From assembly GCF_001426345.1 (NCBI RefSeq), contig NZ_LMEM01000009.1:388540-452539 (forward strand): a DNA stretch of 64,000 nt, read 5' to 3'. Positions 53,034 to 61,627 of this stretch are shown piece by piece. Position 1 is the first letter of the stretch; every line of letters begins with the position of its first letter. The position numbers and the translations under genes are program-made. The DNA comes from Devosia sp. Root436 (GTDB taxonomy: Bacteria > Pseudomonadota > Alphaproteobacteria > Rhizobiales > Devosiaceae). Under the pieces are notes generated by a model. That model had not been told where the DNA came from and did no database searches. It saw nothing but the letters and a program-made list of their open reading frames with translations.

Positions 53034-55265
53034 ATGCAGCCCAAGACCTCGACACTCGAACGCTGGCAATTCTCCGCCGCCGTTCTGCTGCCTGTCGTTC
53101 TGGCGCTGGTCATCACGGCGGCGGCGGTGCTGGGCTTTGTCTTCTGGTCCACTGCCAATATCGACGAACGTGCGCTCGAGCGGCAAAGCGCCATGTTCGA
53201 GCAGGTCATCGAGGCCCGCCGCATCCGGCTGGAGCACGAACTGGCCAGCGTCGCCGTGCGCGACGATACCGTGGTCAACACCAGGCTGATGTTCAACGTC
53301 AACTGGGTCGACCGCAACCTGGGCAAGTGGATGTACGAATTCTTCGGCCACAACCGCATCGTGGTGCTCGATGCGCTCGCCCAGCCGCTCTACATGATGG
53401 AAGACGGCGTTTCGGTAGAGCCGCGGACCTATCGTCACATTGCCAGCCCGGTGCAGCAACTGGTCAATCGCGTGCGCGCCACCGTGCCTCCCTCGATCGT
53501 TCCCGGCGGCCCGCCCAAGCCGGTTTCAGTCTCCGACTTTGCCGTGGTCGAAGGCCTGCCCGCCATTATCAGCGTCATGACCATCGTCTCCGACACCGGC
53601 GCCGTCGTGCAGCCGTCCGGGACCGAGCCGCTGATCGTTGCCGTGCAGTTCCTCAACGACGACACCGCCTCCCAGTTCAACAACGAATACCTGTTCGAGG
53701 ACGGCCATTTCAGCCTTGTCCGCAGCACCGGTCCCGATAGGGCCACCCACCCCATTCTCAACGCCGCCGGCCGCTTCGTCGCCTTCTTCGACTGGGAGCG
53801 CGACCGCCCCGGCCTGATGATGCTGCGCCAGACCGGGCCGGCTCTGGCCGCGGCCTTCGGGGTCGCCGCCATCCTGGTTTTCCTGCTGCTGCGCCAGTTG
53901 CGCCGCTCCTCGGCCGCGCTCGAAGCGGGCCGCCGCCATGCCGAACACCAGGCCGCCCACGATCGGCTGACCGGCCTGCCCAACCGCATGAGCTTTGACG
54001 TCCATCTGGCGCGGGTACTTACCGACCGCCAGGGCATGGGCATGGGCATGCAATTGTCGCTGCTGATGCTCGATCTCGACCGTTTCAAGCAGGTCAACGA
54101 CACGCTTGGCCATCAGGCGGGCGACGAGCTGATCTGCGCCGTCGGCCAGCGCATCCGCGCCGTGGTCGGCCCCGGCGTGATGATCGCCCGCCTCGGCGGC
54201 GACGAATTCGCCATCCTCGCCGTGTCGCGGGATGGCCGCCAGGACGTGGCGGCCATGGCTTCGGCAATCATCGATGCCATCGGCCGCTCGTTCGACCTCA
54301 ACCATTTCAAGGCCCATGTCGGCGTCAGCATCGGCATCGTCAACGCGTCGGGCGGCAATGCCGAACCGCGCGAGCTGGTGCGCAAGGCCGACATCGCGCT
54401 TTACGAGGCCAAGGCCGGTGGCCGCAACCGCGCCGTGGTCTACGAAGAGCATATGAACGAGCTGCTGCAGCTCCAGCACACGATCGAGGGCGAGCTGCGC
54501 GAGGCACTGCTGCGCGACGACCAGCTTTCGGTGGCCTTCCAGCCGCTGATCGACCAGCGCAGCCGCAAGGTCATCGGCGCCGAGGCGCTGGCGCGCTGGC
54601 ATCACCCCAAATACGGGCAAATCTCGCCGGCCCGCTTCATCCCGGTGGCCGAGAATACCGGGCTGATCGAGGCGCTGGGCGAATTCGTGCTGCGCCGGGC
54701 CTGCGAGCTGGGCGCCCGGGCCCCCGGCCGCACCATCGCCGTCAATATTTCGCCCACCCAGCTCCGCAATCCGCGCTTTTCGGTGCAGGTCTTCGATATC
54801 CTGCACCAGACCGGCATGCGCCCGGTGGATCTGGAACTCGAAATCACCGAATCCATCCTGCTCGACGACGAGCATGTCTCGGCGCAGAACCTGCGGACGT
54901 TTCGGGCGGCGGGCATCCACATTGCGCTCGACGATTTCGGCACCGGCTATTCCTCGCTCAGCTATCTCAAGCGCTATCCGGTGGACCGCATCAAGATCGA
55001 CCGCTCCTTCGTCAGCCAGCTGAGTGAAGGCCATGTCTCGGTCGCCATTACCCAGGCCATCGTCACCCTGGCCCATGCCATGGAAATCGAAGTCACGGCC
55101 GAGGGCGTCGAAAGCGAAGAGCAGGCGGTCATCCTGGGCCGGCTCGGCTGCAACACGCTGCAAGGTTTCCTGTTCTCGGGCGGCGTCGTCGCCGAGCGGA
55201 TCACCGCTATCTTCGCCGACAAGGCCAACAGCCTCCATCGCCGCCGCCGCACCAAGGCGGCGTGA
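53034..55265 (+). CDS. CHASE4-GGDEF-EAL membrane protein (cyclic-di-GMP synthesis and breakdown)
   Basis: This 743-residue inner-membrane protein has a first membrane helix at about residues 14-40 and a periplasmic CHASE4-type sensor to about 265 (DDTVVNTRLMFNVNWVDRNLG). A second helix lies at about 270-290. The GGDEF domain has an intact RLGGDEFAIL near 388, without the RxxD inhibitory site just before it (VVGPGVMIARL). The EAL domain from about 485 is intact: GAEALARW, NISPTQL, LEITESILL, ALDDFGTGYSSLSYLKRYPVDRIKIDRSF. Both activities are possible. ATG at 53034; ribosome site weak. A related protein follows. Confidence 0.9.
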   Translation: MQPKTSTLERWQFSAAVLLPVVLALVITAAAVLGFVFWSTANIDERALERQSAMFEQVIEARRIRLEHELASVAVRDDTVVNTRLMFNVNWVDRNLGKWMYEFFGHNRIVVLDALAQPLYMMEDGVSVEPRTYRHIASPVQQLVNRVRATVPPSIVPGGPPKPVSVSDFAVVEGLPAIISVMTIVSDTGAVVQPSGTEPLIVAVQFLNDDTASQFNNEYLFEDGHFSLVRSTGPDRATHPILNAAGRFVAFFDWERDRPGLMMLRQTGPALAAAFGVAAILVFLLLRQLRRSSAALEAGRRHAEHQAAHDRLTGLPNRMSFDVHLARVLTDRQGMGMGMQLSLLMLDLDRFKQVNDTLGHQAGDELICAVGQRIRAVVGPGVMIARLGGDEFAILAVSRDGRQDVAAMASAIIDAIGRSFDLNHFKAHVGVSIGIVNASGGNAEPRELVRKADIALYEAKAGGRNRAVVYEEHMNELLQLQHTIEGELREALLRDDQLSVAFQPLIDQRSRKVIGAEALARWHHPKYGQISPARFIPVAENTGLIEALGEFVLRRACELGARAPGRTIAVNISPTQLRNPRFSVQVFDILHQTGMRPVDLELEITESILLDDEHVSAQNLRTFRAAGIHIALDDFGTGYSSLSYLKRYPVDRIKIDRSFVSQLSEGHVSVAITQAIVTLAHAMEIEVTAEGVESEEQAVILGRLGCNTLQGFLFSGGVVAERITAIFADKANSLHRRRRTKAA

Positions 55266-55361
55266 AAGCCCCATTAACCGCAATCGCCGGTTTTTCGGGC
55301 GATTCACCAGCCGCTAAGCGGCCGGACCGACACTCCTGCCGCAAACGGTCGGGGGACGTTC

Positions 55362-56852
55362 ATGTCACAGTCAAACACATCGAATTGGCAGTTTTCCCGC
55401 AAGGTGATGGTGCCCATCGTCATCGCCATCCTGGTGACCATCGGCACGGTCGCCGGGTTTGTGACCTGGTCGATCGGACGCACCGACGAACATGCCTTGG
55501 CGCGGCAGACAACGCTGCTGCAGCAGGCTCTGGCCGACAAGGTCGCGGCCATTCCGGTGGGTCAGATGGACCTCGCCGTCTGGGACGAAGCGCTCACCGC
55601 CATCGAGGACCGCGACCTGCAATGGCTCAACGAGAATATCGGCGGCAGCGCCTTCGACAGCTATGGCCAGGGCCGGGTCTACCTGCTCGACGCCAATGGC
55701 AAGCCCATCTATGCCATGCGCGACGGCGGCCAGGTTCCGGCCAAGGCCTTCGAGACGGTGCGTGAAGCCATCACCCCGCTGATCGAAGAACTCCACTCGC
55801 TCGACAACCTCGCGGCCATCGACGCCTATAACAACTTCATCGGCGATGCACCGCCCGCCACCACGGATATGGTCCTGCTCGAAGACCGCCCGGCCATCGT
55901 CAGCGTCATGCCGATGCTGCACAATGTCAGCACCGACTTTGCGCCGGTGGGCGAAGAGCCGGTCTATGTGGCCGTGCTGATGCTCGATGGCGGCATGGCC
56001 GGCGCGCTCCAGAACCAGTTCCTCTTCGAAAAGGCCCGCTTCGATACCAATCCCGATATTGCCGGCAGCGAGGCGCGTTTTCCCATCAGCAACAAGGGCG
56101 GTGAGACCATTGCCTGGTTCAAATGGCAGCCGGACCGCCCCGGCGCACGCATTCTCAACGATACGTTGCCCGCCCTGCTGGGCGCCCTGTTTGTTGCGGG
56201 CGCGATCATCGTCGTGCTGATGCGCAACCTGCAGCGCGCCTCCTCCCAGCTGCAGGCCGAGCGCGCAGACGCCCAGCACCGCGCCATGCACGACCCGCTG
56301 ACAGGCCTGGGCAATCGCGCGCTGTTCCGCGATCGGCTCGACAGCGCCCTGCGCACCCTGCCGCGCGGCGAACCGCGGTTGGCCTTGCTGGCACTCGACC
56401 TCGACCGCTTCAAGCAGGTCAACGATACGCTGGGCCACGAGGCGGGGGACGAATTGCTGCGCCAGGTTGCTGCGCGCATCACCAGCATATTGCGGCCGTC
56501 AGATACCCTGGTGCGGCTGGGTGGCGACGAATTCGCGGTGCTGCAGACCGGGATCGCCACCCATGGCGACGCCGCAGGCCTGGCCCAGCGCATCATCGAC
56601 TCGCTGCAGGCACCATTCCACCTTGCCGGCAAAGTGGCCGAGATCGGCGTCAGCATCGGCATCGCCACCGTGCCCGACCTGGCCCAGACCGACGGCGAGC
56701 TGGTGACCCGCGCCGATGACGCGCTCTACCACGCCAAGTCCGGCGGCCGCAATCGCTACTGCTTCCACGCCAATGCCGAATTGCTGGCGGGCCATCCCAC
56801 GCAACTGGAGCAGCAGGTGCGGCAGGCCTTCGCGGAGCGCGGTGCAGCTTAG
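55362..56852 (+). CDS. CHASE4-GGDEF membrane diguanylate cyclase
   Basis: This 496-residue relative of the preceding protein has no EAL domain. It has a membrane helix at about residues 14-37, a CHASE4-type periplasmic domain with the typical MDLAVWDEALTAIEDRDLQWLNENIG (about 68-93), and a second helix near 270-288. Its cyclase domain has RLGGDEFAVL near 386 and an inhibitory site RPSD at 378-381, five residues before GGDEF. It should make cyclic-di-GMP and be inhibited by it. The pair looks like a duplication with different outputs. ATG 55362 is used. Confidence 0.9.
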   Translation: MSQSNTSNWQFSRKVMVPIVIAILVTIGTVAGFVTWSIGRTDEHALARQTTLLQQALADKVAAIPVGQMDLAVWDEALTAIEDRDLQWLNENIGGSAFDSYGQGRVYLLDANGKPIYAMRDGGQVPAKAFETVREAITPLIEELHSLDNLAAIDAYNNFIGDAPPATTDMVLLEDRPAIVSVMPMLHNVSTDFAPVGEEPVYVAVLMLDGGMAGALQNQFLFEKARFDTNPDIAGSEARFPISNKGGETIAWFKWQPDRPGARILNDTLPALLGALFVAGAIIVVLMRNLQRASSQLQAERADAQHRAMHDPLTGLGNRALFRDRLDSALRTLPRGEPRLALLALDLDRFKQVNDTLGHEAGDELLRQVAARITSILRPSDTLVRLGGDEFAVLQTGIATHGDAAGLAQRIIDSLQAPFHLAGKVAEIGVSIGIATVPDLAQTDGELVTRADDALYHAKSGGRNRYCFHANAELLAGHPTQLEQQVRQAFAERGAA

Positions 56853-56888
56853 GCGCCTGCACCTCTCCCCTTGGGTAAAGAAAGAGCC

Positions 56889-57884
56889 CTACCCCGCTGC
56901 CGCCAGCACCACACCCAGCCGTTTCTCGCGGGCCAGCAATCCCGTGCGGCCTTTGCCGGCCGCTTCCCACATCGGCTTGAGCTTGCCGGCGTCGAACAGT
57001 GCGAACAGGCAAGGCGCGATATAGGATTTGCGGCAGATCACCGGCGTATTGCGCAGCACGTCGGAAACTTGCCTCGCCACCTGCGCCATCTGGCGGCGCC
57101 GCGCCGTCTCCGAACTGCCCACCTCTATCTGCGCCAAGGCTTCTCCGGCTATGGCGCTGGCATGCAGGGTGCGGAAATCCTTGGCGGCGATGTCGGTGCC
57201 GGCCAGTTCGCGCAGCCAGGCGTTGATTGTCCCGGTCTTGATCGGACGAACCTTGCCCATGTCGTCGCGCCAGACCAGCAGGCGCTTGCCCTTCAGCGCC
57301 TTGATGCGGCGGACTGCATCGGCAAGCCTCGTGTCGGTGAGGCAATATTCCGCGCGCTTGCCGCCCTTGGCGTCGAACGCCATGCAGACCTCGTCGCCAT
57401 TGACCCACACATCGCGCGCATAGAGCGTGCCGGCGCCGCGCGTGCCGCTGCTTTCGAGATATTTCTCCCGCCCGACCCGCATGGCGGTCTTGTCGATCAG
57501 CGCCACGGCGATGGCCAAAGCCAGCTCGCGGCTGCCCGCTTCTGCATTCAGCGCCTTGGCGATTTTTCGCCGCAGGCGCGGCAGGACCGCAGTCAGCGAT
57601 GCCAGCCGGCGCTGCTTCCGACCGTCGCGGCGCAATGCCCAATCGGGATGATAGATATATTGGTCGCGCCCGGCTTCATCGACGCCGAGCGCCTGGATAT
57701 GGGCCTTGGGGCTGGGGGCAATGCGCACGTCGCGCCAGGCGGGCGGAATGCCCAGCGCCTTGATCCGCGCCCGGGTCGCCGCATCGCCGACCAGCTTGCC
57801 CGCTTCATCGCGATAGCAGAAACCCTTGCCGCGCCGCTGACGGGTCAGCGTCAGTTCGTCCCGCCCAATCCTGACCAGCCGCAT
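56889..57884 (-). CDS. DNA topoisomerase IB (poxvirus-type)
   Basis: This 331-residue type IB topoisomerase relaxes supercoils through a 3'-phosphotyrosyl link. The DNA-cap region begins with RQRRGKGFCYRDEAGKLVGD. The catalytic domain has the arginine/lysine blocks IDKTAMRVGREKYLESSGTRGAGTLYARDV, FRTLHASAIAGEAL and the active tyrosine in CRKSYIAPCLF near residue 289. It shares one base with the stop of the small membrane protein upstream (TGATG), so they are coupled. Present in many bacteria, but not essential. Confidence 0.92.
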   Translation of the reverse strand: MRLVRIGRDELTLTRQRRGKGFCYRDEAGKLVGDAATRARIKALGIPPAWRDVRIAPSPKAHIQALGVDEAGRDQYIYHPDWALRRDGRKQRRLASLTAVLPRLRRKIAKALNAEAGSRELALAIAVALIDKTAMRVGREKYLESSGTRGAGTLYARDVWVNGDEVCMAFDAKGGKRAEYCLTDTRLADAVRRIKALKGKRLLVWRDDMGKVRPIKTGTINAWLRELAGTDIAAKDFRTLHASAIAGEALAQIEVGSSETARRRQMAQVARQVSDVLRNTPVICRKSYIAPCLFALFDAGKLKPMWEAAGKGRTGLLAREKRLGVVLAAAG

Positions 57885-58042
57885 CAGCTGGGATTGGACT
57901 GGGTGAGCGTATAGACAAGATAGATGACGGCAAACAGCACCACGATGCCGATCAGCGACATTACCAGCACCCGCATATTCATCCTGCGCGGGCTGGCCTG
58001 GCGCACCTCTGTCGTACTCTTGTGCGGGTCATAGGTTTCCAT
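57884..58042 (-). CDS. small single-helix membrane protein upstream of topoisomerase IB
   Basis: This 52-residue protein has a charged N-terminal half (METYDPHKSTTEVRQASPRR) and a single membrane helix (VLVMSLIGIVVLFAVIYLVYTLT, about residues 25-47), ending QSNPS. The ATG has AGGAGAGCG upstream, so translation is well supported. It is followed by topoisomerase IB through a shared stop/start base. The longer open frame in this region is antisense to the adenine deaminase gene. Similar single-helix proteins are common and unknown in role. Confidence 0.65.
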   Translation of the reverse strand: METYDPHKSTTEVRQASPRRMNMRVLVMSLIGIVVLFAVIYLVYTLTQSNPS

Positions 58043-58162
58043 GACGCTCTCCTGTGGTTGTCGGAGTGCAACGGCGAGCCTCGTCCGTGGTTCCGCAGCA
58101 GCCCTTGACGCGGCCATCGCTGGAGCCGACCTTCGGCCATGACTGATACCAAGGACCACCCC

Positions 58163-59872
58163 ATGACCGACGCCGCCGCCCTCACACGCATGATCATGGC
58201 CGGACAGGGAAAGGCGCCGGCCGACCTGGTGATCCGCGATGTGCAATTGCTCGACGTCATCACCGGGGCGGTGACCAGGACCGACATCGCCATTGTCGGC
58301 GACCGGATCGTGGGCACCCATGCCAGCTATGAGGGCAAGGTGGTCATCGACGGCACCGGACGCTTCGCCGTTCCCGGCTTCATCGATACCCATCTCCACA
58401 TCGAATCCTCGCTGGTCACCCCATTCGAATTCGACCGTTGCGTGCTGCCGCATGGCGTGACCACGGTCATCTGCGACCCCCATGAAATCGCCAATGTGCT
58501 GGGAGCCGAGGGGATCAGATACTTCCTCGACTGCGCCGAGCGGACGGTGATGGATATAAGGGTGAACCTGTCCTCCTGCGTGCCGGCCACCGGCTTCGAG
58601 ACCTCGGGTGCGCAGCTCGAAATCGCCGACCTGGAGCCGTTCCGCGCCCATCCCAAGGTCATCGGCCTGGCCGAGATGATGAATTTCCCCGGTGTGCTCA
58701 ATGCCGACCCCAGCATCATCGCCAAGCTGGTGGCGTTTCAGGGCGGCCATATCGATGGCCACGCGCCCTTGTTGCTGGGCACCGCGCTCAACGGCTATCT
58801 CGCCGCCGCCATCCGCACCGACCATGAGGCCACATCGGCCGCCGAAGCGCGCGAGAAGCTGGCCAAGGGCATGGCCATCCTGATCCGAGAAGGCTCCGTC
58901 TCCAAGGATCTCAAGGCCCTGGCCGAGGTGCTCGACGAGAACACGTCCTCCTTCGTCGCCCTCTGCACTGACGACCGCAATCCGCTCGATATCGCCGAGG
59001 AGGGGCATCTCGATAGCTCCATCCGCCGGCTGATCGCCATGGGGCGGCCATTGCACCATGTCTATCGCGCCGCCAGCCACTCGGCCGCCCGCATTTTCGG
59101 CCTGCGCGACCGTGGCCTCGTTGCCCCCGGCTGGCGCGCCGATATCGTGCTGCTCGACAGTCTCGAGAATTGCCGCGTCAGCGACGTGATAACCGGCGGA
59201 AGGCTGGTTGGCCCGGAGCTGTTCGCAGCGCGGGAGCGGGTCGAAACCGTGGGTCTCGGCTCCATGAAGGCCAGGCCGGTATCGCCGGCCGATTTCATCG
59301 CGCAGCCCAGGCCCGGCCGCAACAGCACGCCCGTCATCGGCGTGAAGCCGGGGCTGATCCTGACCTTCCGCGACGAGGCCACCCTGGCGGTGACGGAATA
59401 CGGCCTGCAGCCAGACCTCGATGCCGATGTGCTCAAGGTCGCGGTCATCGAGCGACATGGCAAGAACGGCAATATCGGCCGCGGCTTCGTGCGCGGCTTC
59501 GGGCTGAAACGCGGCGCCATCGCCTCGTCCGTCGGCCATGACAGCCACAATATCACGGTCATCGGCGCTACCGACGAGGACATGGCGGTAGCGGTCAACC
59601 GGCTGATCGCGCTGCGGGGCGGGTTCGTGGTGGCCGATGGCGGCAGGGTGACGGCCGAGCTGGCTTTGCCCATTGCGGGGCTGATGAGTCCCAAGTCCTT
59701 CGAGGACGTGACGCATGACCTGCAGGCTTTGCGGCTGGCAGCCTACGCGCTTGACTGCGTTTTGCCTGAGCCTTTCCTGCAGGTTGCCTTCCTGGCGCTG
59801 CCGGTTATCCCGCATCTCAAGATGACCGATCGCGGCCTGTTCGACGTCGACAAATTCGGCTTCGTGGAGTAA
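58163..59872 (+). CDS. ade: adenine deaminase
   Basis: This 569-residue amidohydrolase of the Ade family turns adenine into hypoxanthine and ammonia. The metal site is [11 protein letters not shown] at about residues 74-84. Further blocks are [20 protein letters not shown] at about 101-120, HIDGHAPLL near 196 and CTDDRNP near 269. The C-terminal domain closes the barrel ([13 protein letters not shown] and later). The ATG at 58163 has AAGGA seven bases upstream and is preferred to an in-frame ATG at 58139. A hydrolase gene starts three bases after the stop. It complements apt at 21643. Confidence 0.93.
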   Translation: MTDAAALTRMIMAGQGKAPADLVIRDVQLLDVITGAVTRTDIAIVGDRIVGTHASYEGKVVIDGTGRFAVPGFIDTHLHIESSLVTPFEFDRCVLPHGVTTVICDPHEIANVLGAEGIRYFLDCAERTVMDIRVNLSSCVPATGFETSGAQLEIADLEPFRAHPKVIGLAEMMNFPGVLNADPSIIAKLVAFQGGHIDGHAPLLLGTALNGYLAAAIRTDHEATSAAEAREKLAKGMAILIREGSVSKDLKALAEVLDENTSSFVALCTDDRNPLDIAEEGHLDSSIRRLIAMGRPLHHVYRAASHSAARIFGLRDRGLVAPGWRADIVLLDSLENCRVSDVITGGRLVGPELFAARERVETVGLGSMKARPVSPADFIAQPRPGRNSTPVIGVKPGLILTFRDEATLAVTEYGLQPDLDADVLKVAVIERHGKNGNIGRGFVRGFGLKRGAIASSVGHDSHNITVIGATDEDMAVAVNRLIALRGGFVVADGGRVTAELALPIAGLMSPKSFEDVTHDLQALRLAAYALDCVLPEPFLQVAFLALPVIPHLKMTDRGLFDVDKFGFVE

Positions 59873-59875
59873 CGC

Positions 59876-61498
59876 GTGAGCCTCTCCTCACTTTACCTGG
59901 CCTGGGTCGAAGACCTGCCACCACGGCTCAACGGCGTGAGGAGAACACGCGGCATTGCGCTGACCATGCCCGATGGCGTCACGCTCAAGACCGACCATTA
60001 CGCCCCTGACGCCGCCGGTTCCCACCCCACCATATTGATGCGCCTGCCCTATGGGCGACGCGGTTTCGCACCCATCGCCGAAGCCTATGCCGAGCGCGGC
60101 TTTCACGTCGTCATCCAGGCCTGCCGGGGCACGGAGAAGTCGGGGGGCGAATTCGACCCCTTCACCAATGAGCGGAGCGATGGCCTCGCCACGCTGGAAT
60201 GGATCAAGGCCCAGCCCTGGTTCGACGGGCGGATCGGCCTCACCGGCCCCAGCTATCTGGGCTATGCGCAATGGGCCATCAGCGATGCCCTGCCCCCGGT
60301 CGCCGCCATGGCAACCAAGGTGACCACCACCAATTTCCGCCCGGTCGTCTTTCCGTCGGGCGCCTTCCACCTCAATCTGTGGCTCTCCTGGGTGCAGGTG
60401 ATCGAGGGGCTGCGCGACCGGCCGCTGGCCACTGCCGCCCGCATGTTTTCCGGCGATATCGAGCGCCGGACCGATCGCGCCGCCGCCATATTGCCGCTGG
60501 TCGAGGCCGACACGGCGGCGGTGGGCCACAGAATACCGTTCTGGCGCTACTGGTTCGAACACGCCATCGGCAATGACGCCTTCTGGGCCGCGCTCGACCA
60601 CAGCCACCGCCTGAGCGAAACCACCCCGCCGGTGCATTTCATTTCCGGCTGGTACGACTTCATGCTCGATCCCCTGCTGGCCGATTACCAGCGCCTGGTC
60701 GAGCTGGGTCACCAGCCCTATCTCACCGTGGGCACCTGGTTTCATATTGCCGAGGAACTACAGCGCGACAACCTGCGGGAAACCCTGCTCTGGATGCGAG
60801 CAAAACTCTTGGGCGACGACACCGGCCTGCGCCGCCGCCCGGTGCGCATCCATATTTCGGGCCTCGGGGAATGGCACGAATTCGACCGCTACCCCCCTGG
60901 CCCGCCAAGCCCGGTGACCTGGAATATCGGCCCCGGTTCGACGCTGGCCAAGGCCCGATCAGGCGCGGGCAGCGAGTTCTATCGCTACGATCCCGCCGAG
61001 CCGACACCCAATCTGGGCGGGGCCATTTTCGCCTTTGTCGGCGCCGGCGCGGTCGATAATGCGCCGCTCGAAATGCGTAACGATGTGCTTGTCTATACCG
61101 GGCCGGTGCTCACCAGCCCGGTCACCGTTATCGGCCAGTGCCGGGTGACGCTGCATGCCCGCGCCAGCCTTGATCACACCGACTTCTTCGTGCGGCTCAA
61201 CGATGTCGATCCGGATGGAAGGTCGATCAATATCTGCGACGGGCTGGTGCGCGTGACCCCCGAAACGCCCAGGGAGCCGGACGGCAGCTGGCAGCTATCC
61301 TTTCCGCTCCATGCCACGGCCCACAGCTTCCGCCCCGGCCACCGACTGCGCCTGCTCATCGCCTCGGGGGCTCATCCAAGATACGCGCGGAACCTGGGGA
61401 CGGATGAGAAGGTAGGGTCGGCCACGGCGATGGTGGCCAACGACGTGGAGGTGTTCCGCGAGGGGACGGGGGTGACGCTGCCGGGGTACGATATCTAG
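59876..61498 (+). CDS. CocE/NonD-family hydrolase (X-Pro dipeptidyl-peptidase-like)
   Basis: This 540-residue alpha/beta hydrolase of the cocaine-esterase class has a nucleophile elbow GPSYLGYAQW at about residues 124-133, a catalytic Asp region WYDFMLDPLLADYQRL near 264-279, and the C-terminal jelly-roll domain with VTVIGQCRVTLHARASLDHTDFFVRLNDVDPDG. No signal peptide, so cytoplasmic. The start is GTG at 59876 with GGAG 6 bases upstream. It follows ade by three bases and may be co-transcribed. Substrate likely an ester or amide, not known. Confidence 0.87.
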   Translation: MSLSSLYLAWVEDLPPRLNGVRRTRGIALTMPDGVTLKTDHYAPDAAGSHPTILMRLPYGRRGFAPIAEAYAERGFHVVIQACRGTEKSGGEFDPFTNERSDGLATLEWIKAQPWFDGRIGLTGPSYLGYAQWAISDALPPVAAMATKVTTTNFRPVVFPSGAFHLNLWLSWVQVIEGLRDRPLATAARMFSGDIERRTDRAAAILPLVEADTAAVGHRIPFWRYWFEHAIGNDAFWAALDHSHRLSETTPPVHFISGWYDFMLDPLLADYQRLVELGHQPYLTVGTWFHIAEELQRDNLRETLLWMRAKLLGDDTGLRRRPVRIHISGLGEWHEFDRYPPGPPSPVTWNIGPGSTLAKARSGAGSEFYRYDPAEPTPNLGGAIFAFVGAGAVDNAPLEMRNDVLVYTGPVLTSPVTVIGQCRVTLHARASLDHTDFFVRLNDVDPDGRSINICDGLVRVTPETPREPDGSWQLSFPLHATAHSFRPGHRLRLLIASGAHPRYARNLGTDEKVGSATAMVANDVEVFREGTGVTLPGYDI

Positions 61499-61624
61499 CC
61501 ACGCCCTCGTGGTTCGAGGCGCTGAAGAAGCGCACCTCACCATGAGGCTACTGGAACATCGAGCTAAAAGTAGCCCTCATGGTGAGGCGGGAGCGTAGCG
61601 ACCCTCGAACCACGAGGGCGTGGC
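61499..61624. repeat. palindromic intergenic element, family D copy 2
   Basis: It begins within the stop codon of the CocE-type gene (GCCACGCCCTCGTGGTTCGA at 61498) and ends TCGAACCACGAGGGCGTGGC at 61624, three bases before the glcB stop codon. It therefore exactly fills the gap between two convergent genes. It is almost identical to the copy at 51706-51835 except for a small change at the centre. It is well placed to end both transcripts. Confidence 0.9.
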
Positions 61625-61627
61625 ACC

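Noticed and set aside
53526..55307. 593-residue minus-strand open frame opposite the GGDEF-EAL gene
   Set aside because: Shadow of a gene with intact GGDEF and EAL motifs; no start signal or recognisable domain.
56862..56888. Another repeat copy after the diguanylate cyclase (CACCTCTCCCCTTGGG)
   Set aside because: Only one short arm is present with no matching partner, so it is at most a decayed fragment.
57884..59815. 643-residue minus-strand frame containing the small membrane protein at its end
   Set aside because: Only the last 52 codons have a ribosome site and a sensible sequence. The rest is antisense to adenine deaminase.
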